A stretch of 5,658 nt of DNA from Clostridia bacterium (GTDB lineage Bacteria > Bacillota > Clostridia > Oscillospirales > Butyricicoccaceae), in the NCBI GenBank assembly GCA_017396925.1, contig JAFQKM010000066.1, forward strand, positions 1 through 5,658. Direction: 5' to 3'. Positions within the stretch are counted from its first letter, which is position 1, and each line of letters opens with the position of its first letter. Below the pieces are notes generated by a model. The model had not been told where the DNA came from. It ran no database searches and was given only the letters and a program-made list of their open reading frames with translations. Of the stretch, positions 1-5,416 are shown in pieces. Position numbers and translations under genes: made by a program.

Positions 1-768
1 ATGGGCCAGACCGTTGCCCTGTGCATGGCCATCTATGCCATCCGCAAAAAGGATCAGTATGCCCGCCTCGAGTTCCCCAAGGGCTCGGTCTTCAAGCTGG
101 ACAAGGACGTTATCTCCAACGTCACCCGCATCGGCTTCCCCTCGATGGTCGAACAGCTGGCCATGCGTATGGGCGTCATGGTCTTCACAAAGACGGTCGC
201 CGGTCTGGGCACCGACGCCTACGCCACCCATACCATCTGCATGAACATCCAGTCGATGACCTTTATGAACGGCCAGGCCTTTGCCACCTCGGCCACCTCG
301 CTGGTCAGCCAGTCGCTGGGTAAGGGCCGTCCCGATATGGCCATGCACTATTCCAAGCGCACCCAGCGCGTTGGTATGTTCACCGCCATCATCATCGCAA
401 CCGGCATCTTCTTCTTCCACGAACACCTCATCGCCCTGTATAACAACGATCCCGCCATCATCGCGGTCGGCTCCGGCCTGCTGTCGATGGTCGCGCTGGT
501 CCAGCCCTTCCAGTGCTCCCAGTTTATTCTGGCCGGCGCACTGCGCGGTGCGGGCGATACCAAGTACACCGCCATGGTCGTCATGCTGACCGCCATGCTG
601 CTCCGCCCCGGCCTGGCCATCCTGCTGATCAAGGGCTTCGGCTTCGGCCTCGAAGGCGCATGGTATGCTCTGGTTGCCGACCAGCTGCTGCGTACCACAC
701 TGGTTTTCTTCCGCTACAACACCGGCAAGTGGGTCACCTCCTTCAAGCCCACACAGGCCAAGAGCTAA
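1..768 (+). CDS. MATE family efflux transporter, C-terminal half (5' end outside window)
   Basis: This is the C-terminal lobe of a multidrug and toxic compound extrusion (MATE) pump, an integral membrane antiporter that exports cationic drugs or metabolites using a Na+ or H+ gradient. The frame is open from base 1. The ATG there is not a real start: it aligns with Met240 of the complete paralogue downstream (ATG at 1666), so about 239 residues are missing upstream. The visible 255 residues cover roughly the last six membrane segments and contain the C-lobe MATE motif ALRGAGDTK. By eye, about 78% of residues match the downstream paralogue, with one single-codon indel near residue 30. A run of 44 residues (247-378) is identical. 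The gene ends at TAA 766-768, 16 nt before an intrinsic terminator. Substrate cannot be told from sequence. Family assignment is secure. Confidence 0.93.
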   Translation: MGQTVALCMAIYAIRKKDQYARLEFPKGSVFKLDKDVISNVTRIGFPSMVEQLAMRMGVMVFTKTVAGLGTDAYATHTICMNIQSMTFMNGQAFATSATSLVSQSLGKGRPDMAMHYSKRTQRVGMFTAIIIATGIFFFHEHLIALYNNDPAIIAVGSGLLSMVALVQPFQCSQFILAGALRGAGDTKYTAMVVMLTAMLLRPGLAILLIKGFGFGLEGAWYALVADQLLRTTLVFFRYNTGKWVTSFKPTQAKS

Positions 769-784
769 ATATCGCAGATTTCCC

Positions 785-818
785 AATCCCCTTCCGGATG
801 TTCGGAAGGGGATTTTTT
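785..818 (+). terminator. Intrinsic terminator of the first MATE gene
   Basis: An 11-13 bp perfect stem is formed by ATCCCCTTCCG (786-796) and CGGAAGGGGAT (803-813), with a six-base loop GATGTT. It runs straight into six T residues (813-818). It lies 16 nt after the stop codon of the upstream MATE gene and separates that gene's transcript from the next one. Confidence 0.93.
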
Positions 819-880
819 ATGCCCGAAAATCCGGTGGTTTTGTTAAATAAAAAACTTTATCGAAAATTAACCAACCTATA

Positions 881-909
881 TTTAAACGTCAAACAAACTG
901 TGCTATAAT
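881..909 (+). promoter_or_regulatory. Probable sigma-A promoter of the second MATE gene
   Basis: A perfect -10 box TATAAT (904-909) is preceded by TG one base upstream (901-902), an extended -10. A weak -35 TTTAAA (881-886, 4/6 to TTGACA) sits at the ideal 17-bp spacing. The flanking DNA is strongly AT-rich, unlike the coding regions. Transcription would start near 916, leaving a leader of about 33 nt before the ATG at 949. No convincing operator is visible. Confidence 0.8.
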
Positions 910-948
910 AATGTGGCTATTACTGAAGCAAGAAAGGAGAAATGCTCT

Positions 949-2433
949 ATGGCTCAAAAAACCACCAAAGAGCAACAGGTCAAGAAGGTCACCACCACGC
1001 TGGATAGCCTGCCGGCCGGCAGTACCGAAAACATCGGTAAGGTCGATACCAAGGCTACCCTGCCCGACGGTGTCACCTCCAAAATGCTGTACAGCGACAT
1101 TGTCACCATCGCATGGCCGGCCCTCGTCGAGCTGACCCTCATGCAGCTGACGTCCATGTTTGATACCATGCAGGTCAGCCGTCTGGGCGCCTGGGCAACC
1201 TCGGCCGTCGGCCTGACCACCCAGCCCAAGTTCCTGCTGGCCACCGCCTTCACCGCCCTCAATACCGGTACCATGGCGCTGGTCGGTCGTTATCGCGGCT
1301 CGGGCGAACAGGAAAAGGCCAAGCGTGTCATTCGTCAGTCCTTTATGCTCAACACCTTCTTTGGTCTGTTCTTTGCCATCATCGGTCTGATTTTTGCCAC
1401 CCCCCTCATCAAGTTCATGGGTGCCACCGAAGAAAAGGTCCTGATCGAAGGCGTTAAGTATTTCCAGATCCAGATGTTCGGTATGTTCACCGTTTCGATG
1501 ACCTCCTGCATCACCAGTACACTTCGAGGATGCGGCGACTCAAAAACGGCCATGAAATACAACATGACATCCAACGTCATCAACGTTCTCTTCAACTGGA
1601 TCCTCATCAACGGTAAGTTCGGCTTCCCCCGTCTGGAAGTTGTCGGTGCATCGATCGCCACCGTTATGGGTCAGACCGTCGCGCTGATCATGGCCATCCG
1701 TGCCATCCGTAAGAAGAATCAGTACGCCCGCCTCGAGTTCCCCAAGGGCTCCTTCCGTCTGGACCGCGATATCGTCACCAACATCTCCCGCATCGGTCTG
1801 CCCGCCATGGTCGAGCAGCTGGCCATGCGCTTCGGCGTTATCGTCTTCACAAAGACCATCGCCGGCCTGGGCACCACCGCCTATGCCACCCATACCATCT
1901 GTATGTCCATCCAGTCGATGACCTTTATGAATGGCCAGGCTTTTGCGACCTCGGCCACCTCGCTGGTCAGCCAGTCGCTGGGTAAGGGACGTCCCGATAT
2001 GGCTATGCATTATTCCAAGCGCACCCAGCGCGTCGGTATGGCTACCGCCGCCTGCATCGCCATCTGCATCTTCTTCTTCAACAAGTTCCTGCTGGGCCTC
2101 TATACCCCCGATCAGGCCGTTATCACCGCCGGCTCGGCCCTGCTGTCGATGATCGCGCTGATCCAGCCCTTCCAGGCCTCCCAGTTCATCTTTGCCGGTG
2201 CCCTCCGCGGCGCGGGCGATACCAAGTTTACCGCCATGGTCACCATGCTGACCGTCATGCTGCTCCGTCCCGGCCTGGCCATCTTCCTGATCAACCAGTT
2301 TGATCTGGGCCTCAACGGCGCATGGTATGCCCTGGTTGCCGACCAGCTGGTTCGTACATCCCTTGTCTTCTACCGCTACCATTCGGGCAAGTGGGTCACC
2401 TCCTTCAAGCCGGTCCAATCGAAGAAAAACTGA
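949..2433 (+). CDS. MATE family efflux transporter, complete
   Basis: This is a complete 494-residue MATE-family transporter, probably exporting cationic drugs or metabolites by Na+ or H+ antiport across the cytoplasmic membrane. The start is ATG 949, because AAAGGAGA (933-940) lies 9 nt upstream. The in-frame GTG at 913 is rejected: it lies at or before the predicted transcription start. A polar tail of about 45 residues (rich in Lys, Thr and Gln) precedes the first helix near residue 50, making the protein somewhat longer than the usual 440-460. The two-lobe structure shows in two matching motifs: TLRGCGDSK at 191-199 and ALRGAGDTK at 418-426. SRLGAWATSAVGLTTQP is the usual segment following helix 1. 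The gene has its own promoter and terminator and is a tandem paralogue of the partial gene upstream. A short patch of atypical codons occurs at 1519-1548. Substrate is unknown. Confidence 0.95.
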   Translation: MAQKTTKEQQVKKVTTTLDSLPAGSTENIGKVDTKATLPDGVTSKMLYSDIVTIAWPALVELTLMQLTSMFDTMQVSRLGAWATSAVGLTTQPKFLLATAFTALNTGTMALVGRYRGSGEQEKAKRVIRQSFMLNTFFGLFFAIIGLIFATPLIKFMGATEEKVLIEGVKYFQIQMFGMFTVSMTSCITSTLRGCGDSKTAMKYNMTSNVINVLFNWILINGKFGFPRLEVVGASIATVMGQTVALIMAIRAIRKKNQYARLEFPKGSFRLDRDIVTNISRIGLPAMVEQLAMRFGVIVFTKTIAGLGTTAYATHTICMSIQSMTFMNGQAFATSATSLVSQSLGKGRPDMAMHYSKRTQRVGMATAACIAICIFFFNKFLLGLYTPDQAVITAGSALLSMIALIQPFQASQFIFAGALRGAGDTKFTAMVTMLTVMLLRPGLAIFLINQFDLGLNGAWYALVADQLVRTSLVFYRYHSGKWVTSFKPVQSKKN

Positions 2434-2441
2434 TCTCCATC

Positions 2442-2474
2442 AAAAAAGCCTTCGGCAATGCCGAAGGCTTTTTT
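2442..2474 (+). terminator. Intrinsic terminator, probably bidirectional, between convergent genes
   Basis: A perfect 15-bp inverted repeat (2442-2456 with 2460-2474) has a three-base loop AAT. The core is GCCTTCGGC / GCCGAAGGC, flanked by six A on the left and six T on the right. The T run serves + strand transcripts of the MATE gene (stop at 2433). The A run gives a U tract for the - strand gene ending at 2487. One hairpin therefore plausibly ends both converging transcripts. Confidence 0.93.
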
Positions 2475-2486
2475 CGTGCTTATTTT

Positions 2487-2885
2487 TTATGCTTCTTCCC
2501 AAAAGAGGGTAAACTTGCCGGTGGCTGCTGTAAAACGCAGCTCCAAACGGCAGCGCTCGGTGGCCGGCAGCTCAACCGTGCCGCTTTCGCCGGGCATCAG
2601 CTCCAGCAGACGGGTTTTGCATTTCTTATCCCACAGGATGGCTGTCAGGTTTCCGCGGCTGATACTGCCCTGCATTGTAAAGCGATAGGTTTTCCCGCCC
2701 TGCAGACGGACGACGCGGCGCATATAACCGCTGCACTGGGTAAAGGCCGCATTGCAGCGAGTACGCTCACCGCACAGGCTGCCGATAAATCCGATGCGAT
2801 GCCCGCCGCGCACCGGCATCAGCTCCAGCAGGTAGAGTATGCGCATACAAACAAGGATGGCAAACGGGACCCATATATTCTGCAT
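2487..2885 (-). CDS. Hypothetical small membrane-anchored protein, Cys-containing beta-rich domain
   Basis: I do not recognise this 132-residue protein. The start at 2885 is well supported by AAAGGAGA (2893-2900) 7 nt upstream. Residues 4-22 form one hydrophobic segment interrupted by Arg15, with no positive charge before it and Arg26, His29 and Arg30 just after. By the positive-inside rule the C-terminal part could face the cytoplasm, and no signal-peptidase or lipobox site is obvious. Residues 55-130 alternate polar and hydrophobic residues with Gly turns (GGKTYRFTMQGS, GKFTLFWEE). This resembles the small beta-sandwich domains of many short Firmicutes envelope proteins, but that is only a pattern-level impression. 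There are six Cys, at 13, 38, 44, 51, 89 and 112. The hexapeptide LLELMP occurs twice (19-24 and 93-98). The gene converges on the MATE gene and follows the ABC operon after a hairpin. The function is unknown. Confidence 0.75.
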   Translation of the reverse strand: MQNIWVPFAILVCMRILYLLELMPVRGGHRIGFIGSLCGERTRCNAAFTQCSGYMRRVVRLQGGKTYRFTMQGSISRGNLTAILWDKKCKTRLLELMPGESGTVELPATERCRLELRFTAATGKFTLFWEEA

Positions 2886-2914
2886 AATGCGTTCTCCTTT
2901 GATATTTTTATTTC

Positions 2915-2943
2915 ATTTTACCAAAAGAAAGCACATAAGTAAA
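2915..2943 (-). promoter_or_regulatory. Possible promoter of the small hypothetical gene
   Basis: Read on the - strand, TAAAAT (2915-2920) is a 5/6 match to the -10 box and is preceded by TGG (2921-2923), giving an extended -10. A 4/6 -35, TTTACT (2938-2943), lies 17 bp upstream. The start codon is at 2885. The -35 overlaps the outer end of the hairpin that closes the upstream ABC operon, so termination and re-initiation share DNA. Confidence 0.5.
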
Positions 2944-2968
2944 GGCCGGTGCGCTGCACCGGCCTTTA
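2940..2968 (-). terminator. Hairpin terminator of the DUF4418-ABC operon
   Basis: A perfect 13-bp stem (2940-2952 with 2956-2968) has a three-base loop. The core GGCCGGTGC / GCACCGGCC is very GC-rich and ends in TTTA. It lies 15 nt after the ATPase stop at 2984. The U tract on the - strand is broken (TTTACTTATG, then TTTCTTTT), so it fits an intrinsic terminator less well than the other two in this window and may be leaky into the small gene downstream. Confidence 0.7.
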
Positions 2969-2983
2969 CGAATTTTTATCATT

Positions 2984-3661
2984 TTACAGCGCGATCTTAG
3001 AGGGGGTCAGGCGTCCACGATCCATAACATAGGTGCGGTTGCCATAGGTGGTGGTATCCAGCTCGTGGGTAACCATCAGGACGGCTGTGCCCTGCTCGGC
3101 GATGCTCTTCAGCAGCTCCATGATCTCGGCGGTTGTCTCGGGGTCGAGATCGCCGGTGGGCTCGTCGAGCACCAGCAATTCATGGCTGCACATCAGTGCA
3201 CGTGCAATCGAAACACGGCGCAGCTCGCCGCCCGACAGCTCCTTGGGCAGCGATTCGGCCAGATGTCCGATACCGACCTGCTCGAGCAGCTCCATGGCAC
3301 GTGCTGTGGATGTACCCTCGCGCTTGCTGAAGTAGAAGGGCAGGCGGACATTGTCCAGTACATTCAGATTGCTCAGAATGGTCTGACCCTGGGGAACATA
3401 GCCCAGAACGGTGTTGCGGACGGCCGACAGCGCTTCGTCATCCAGACCGCTCAGACACTGGCCCGAGATGGTAACGGTGCCCTCAGTGGGGTCCAGCAGG
3501 CCGGCGATCAGGTTGAGCATGGTGCTCTTACCGCTGCCGCTTCGGCCGATGATGCTTACGAAATCGCCCTTATCCATAGAGAAATCCACGTGATCGACAG
3601 CATAGAAGGGCTGGCTGCCGCGCATATACTCTTTGCAGAGACCTTTAACTTCCAGTACCAT
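2984..3661 (-). CDS. ABC transporter ATP-binding protein (LolD/MacB type)
   Basis: This 225-residue nucleotide-binding subunit would power the FtsX-like permease encoded just upstream, from the cytoplasmic face of the membrane. All catalytic elements are visible: Walker A GRSGSGKST (39-47), Q-loop Gln91, signature LSGGE (142-146), Walker B LLVLDEP (162-168) with catalytic Glu167, D-loop Asp171-Leu172-Asp173, and switch His199. The length and the LSGGELRRVSIARAL stretch fit the LolD/MacB/FtsE group, which works with permeases bearing a large external domain rather than as a classic importer. The start ATG at 3661 has a GAGGGAGGG ribosome site (3670-3678) 8 nt upstream, inside the permease gene. 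The permease stop (TAA 3665-3663) is one base before the ATG, so the two are probably translationally coupled. The signature has Glu where many ABC proteins have Gln, a common variant in this group. Confidence 0.95.
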   Translation of the reverse strand: MVLEVKGLCKEYMRGSQPFYAVDHVDFSMDKGDFVSIIGRSGSGKSTMLNLIAGLLDPTEGTVTISGQCLSGLDDEALSAVRNTVLGYVPQGQTILSNLNVLDNVRLPFYFSKREGTSTARAMELLEQVGIGHLAESLPKELSGGELRRVSIARALMCSHELLVLDEPTGDLDPETTAEIMELLKSIAEQGTAVLMVTHELDTTTYGNRTYVMDRGRLTPSKIAL

Positions 3662-3662
3662 A

Positions 3663-4877
3663 TTATTCGCCCTCCCTCATGGTGTGATATGTTTCGGCCT
3701 GGCTGATCTTATGGGCCGAATGGGCCGATGCCAGGGGGCCAACGATGGCCGACAGAACCAGGCTGCCCAGCAGAATGAGCAGGATCTGGCCCATGTCGGG
3801 CAGCAGATAGGGGATGCCCATCTGGTCGCCGATGTAGGTGCTGAAGGGGAATACGATCATAGCGGCCAAACCGATGCCCAGCAGTGCGCCGCCCAGGCTG
3901 ATATAGAAGGCCTCGGTGAGGATCAGGCTGGACAGGCGCTTGCGTGTGGCACCCAGAATACGGAAGAGGGCAAACTCCTTCTTACGCTCGTTGGCGGTGA
4001 CCGAGAAAACGATGGTCAGCAGGATGAGGGCCAGTACCCAGAATACGCCGGCGATGACATACAGGTAGGACAGAACGCCGCCGAGGCTACCGCCGACCGA
4101 ATTGATCATGCTCTGGGTCTGAACGATCTCGACCTTGCCTTCGGTGGCCTTGCGGATCTGGACCAGGGCCTGGTTCAGCGTATAGCCTTCCTTGACCTTG
4201 ACCATGACCGAAGAGATCGAGTTTTCATAGGTGACGCCTTCCATGAAGTAAGCGCCCTTTTCCTTGGCATCGACATACAGATCGGCAATGGTGTCCATGG
4301 TGGCATAGCACGAAACATCAACGCCGCTGCCGGTGCGCTGCAGGCGCGAAGCGATCTTGTAGTTCTTGCCGAAGAACAGAACGGTGCCGTCTTCCTCGGC
4401 GATGATATCGTCACCAACGATGATCTCGCCGTGCTTCAGGCCCTTGCTGTACTGCTCGACGATCCAGGGCTGAACGGTAAAGTCGGTCTCGGGCTCAAAG
4501 CCGATGATGGGAACCGACGAACCGCAGCACTCGGCGTTGAGGGAGGCCAGATAAAACTGGGGCGATGCGACCTCGACGGCCTCGCAGGAACGGACCTGCT
4601 CGAGGACTGCCTTGTCCATGAAGAAATAGAGGGGCTCGCCCTGGATCATAACGCCTTCAAAATCCTGATCATAACCTTCGGGAACGACGACGATATCGGC
4701 ACCCAGACGGTCTTCCAGACCGGCGATGCCGTTTTCCATGCTCATGGTCATGACCGAGCCGCCAAACAGCACAAAGGACAATACGGCAACAACGGCGATC
4801 AGCGCCCATGTGCGGAAGGGCTTGCGCTGCAGATTGAGCAACGACAAACGGTGGGTAGATAATGCTTTCTCCTGCAT
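3663..4877 (-). CDS. FtsX/MacB-type ABC transporter permease
   Basis: This is a 404-residue membrane subunit with the four-helix plan of the FtsX/MacB/LolC superfamily. TM1 is about 24-44, followed by a large external domain (about 46-268, MacB periplasmic-core-like), TM2 about 270-293, TM3 about 320-343 and TM4 about 363-383. The cytoplasmic loop ERKKEFALFRILGATRKRL (297-315) is the hallmark of the family and contacts the ATPase. Such transporters use ATP to move or remodel substrates on the outer side of the membrane (mechanotransmission). The external domain has an adjacent pair Cys117-Cys118 in NAECCGSSVP, with another Cys at 98. I recall similar Cys-Cys segments in permeases encoded beside DUF4418 proteins, which needs a database check. 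The start ATG at 4877 has AGGAGA at 4883-4888, which overlaps the stop of the preceding gene. The substrate is not known. Confidence 0.92.
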   Translation of the reverse strand: MQEKALSTHRLSLLNLQRKPFRTWALIAVVAVLSFVLFGGSVMTMSMENGIAGLEDRLGADIVVVPEGYDQDFEGVMIQGEPLYFFMDKAVLEQVRSCEAVEVASPQFYLASLNAECCGSSVPIIGFEPETDFTVQPWIVEQYSKGLKHGEIIVGDDIIAEEDGTVLFFGKNYKIASRLQRTGSGVDVSCYATMDTIADLYVDAKEKGAYFMEGVTYENSISSVMVKVKEGYTLNQALVQIRKATEGKVEIVQTQSMINSVGGSLGGVLSYLYVIAGVFWVLALILLTIVFSVTANERKKEFALFRILGATRKRLSSLILTEAFYISLGGALLGIGLAAMIVFPFSTYIGDQMGIPYLLPDMGQILLILLGSLVLSAIVGPLASAHSAHKISQAETYHTMREGE

Positions 4878-4886
4878 GATTTTCTC

Positions 4887-5285
4887 CTACTTTTCTACTT
4901 TATTCAGTGCGAATGCGCTCAGACCGCCGACCAGAACGGTCAGAACACCCAGCATGATCAGTGCGGGACGGGTCAATGTAACGCAGCGCATATGGACGTT
5001 CATACATACGCCGATCAGCTTGAGGGGCAGCAGCGGGACCAATACGCCCAGCAGTACGGCAGCCATCGACAGGCCCTGACGTACCTTGGCATGATCCATG
5101 ACCATCTGCAGCACGCCGATGACAGCGATGACCAGGCCAACGCCCAGCTCAGCCTTGCCCATCCAGTTGCACTTCATGGGCTTTTCGGGATTGAACTCGC
5201 AGACCGGGAAGATCGACTGGGGACCAAACGCGATCAGCAGGCCGAGCACCAGCAGCAGTGCGCCGACAACATACTTGTTCTTCAT
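4887..5285 (-). CDS. DUF4418-like four-helix membrane protein with four conserved-looking cysteines
   Basis: This 132-residue protein is mostly hydrophobic with four predicted helices: 5-25, 45-62, 71-88 and 106-126. The pattern KCNWMGKAELGVG (38-50) and IGVCMNVHMRC (91-101) followed by LTRPALIMLG matches my memory of the DUF4418 family, where the first motif is usually KCHWT. Lys2, Lys4 and the basic C-terminal end NKVEK suggest both ends are inside. Cys29 and Cys39 (loop 1) and Cys94 and Cys101 (loop 3) would then all face outward, near Met37, Met42, Met95, His98 and Met99. The start is ATG 5285, not the upstream frame opening at 5339: AGGAG (5294-5298) is 8 nt from 5285 but only 2 nt from the ATG at 5291. 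It is the first gene of the operon and its TAG stop overlaps the permease ribosome site. The function is unknown; metal or redox handling is a guess. Confidence 0.82.
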   Translation of the reverse strand: MKNKYVVGALLLVLGLLIAFGPQSIFPVCEFNPEKPMKCNWMGKAELGVGLVIAVIGVLQMVMDHAKVRQGLSMAAVLLGVLVPLLPLKLIGVCMNVHMRCVTLTRPALIMLGVLTVLVGGLSAFALNKVEK

Positions 5286-5325
5286 AAACATTCTCCTTTT
5301 CAATAAAGATCCTGCAGGACCATGC

Positions 5326-5346
5326 ATTATCATGCTCACTGTAACA
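5326..5346 (-). promoter_or_regulatory. Proximal promoter candidate(s) of the DUF4418-ABC operon
   Basis: Two -10 candidates lie on the - strand. TACAGT (5338-5343, 4/6) has TG at 5345-5346 and sits at exactly the same distance from the proximal repeat as the distal promoter does from its repeat. GATAAT (5326-5331, 5/6) lies further down. Neither has a good -35 (ATGGTC and GATGAT at 17 bp), which suggests an activator-dependent promoter with the repeat in the -35 region. Confidence 0.5.
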
Positions 5347-5351
5347 GAATC

Positions 5352-5392
5352 ATCTTAACTGACCATAAATGCAGCCTTAATTTTCATTAAGG
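5352..5392. repeat. Proximal copy of a 41-bp direct repeat, putative operator with four TTAA-like half-sites
   Basis: On the + strand the half-sites are CTTAAC (5354), ATAAAT (5365), CTTAAT (5376) and ATTAAG (5386), separated by 5, 5 and 4 bp. That is a 10-11 bp period on one face of the helix. The last two form an inverted repeat that extends to an 8-bp stem, GCCTTAAT/ATTAAGGC (5374-5393), with loop GAAA on the - strand. It is 35/41 identical to the copy at 5417-5457. Half-site direct repeats of this period are typical of OmpR/PhoB-family response regulators (established knowledge); the identity of the binder is inference. Confidence 0.75.
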
Positions 5393-5402
5393 CCTTGACA
5401 TG

Positions 5403-5411
5403 AATATAACA
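5403..5411 (-). promoter_or_regulatory. Distal extended -10 promoter of the DUF4418-ABC operon
   Basis: TATATT (5403-5408 on the - strand, 5/6) is preceded by TG at 5410-5411, forming an extended -10. No -35 match occurs at 17 bp (ATGGTC, 5426-5431), and that position lies inside the distal repeat, as expected for an activator-dependent promoter. A transcript from here would start near 5396, directly before the 8-bp hairpin at 5374-5393. Confidence 0.5.
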
Positions 5412-5416
5412 ATTCA

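Noticed and set aside
836..876. Imperfect inverted repeat (about GGTTTTGTTAA with TTAACCAACC) before the second MATE gene
   Set aside because: The arms differ by substitution and length and the region is AT-rich, so a repressor operator is not supported from this alone.
819..908. Short ATG-initiated frame after the first MATE terminator
   Set aside because: The ATG directly follows the terminator T tract with no ribosome site, and the frame is just the tail of a longer shadow frame. The DNA is better explained as promoter region.
913..948. 12-codon N-terminal extension of the second MATE protein from GTG 913
   Set aside because: It lies within a few bases of the -10 box, so it would not be in the mRNA as a usable start, while ATG 949 has a strong, well-spaced AAAGGAGA.
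1540..2418. 292-codon open frame on the - strand, antisense to the second MATE gene
   Set aside because: Low-complexity Gly/Asp/Gln-rich shadow of a well-supported MATE gene, with no start signal or family match.
3633..4862. 409-codon open frame on the + strand, antisense to the permease
   Set aside because: It mirrors the permease in the opposite strand, is full of Asp/Gly/Gln/Ala with no domain I recognise, and lacks a ribosome site. It is a by-product of GC-rich codon bias; the - strand reading has clear FtsX family features.
5310..5319. 10-bp palindrome TCCTGCAGGA in the operon leader
   Set aside because: Short, without a loop or a T tract and not repeated elsewhere in the window; could be chance.
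5286..5339. 18-codon N-terminal extension of the DUF4418-like protein
   Set aside because: The ribosome site at 5294-5298 lies inside this extension and fits the ATG at 5285. The added residues are not hydrophobic and would overlap the -10 candidates.
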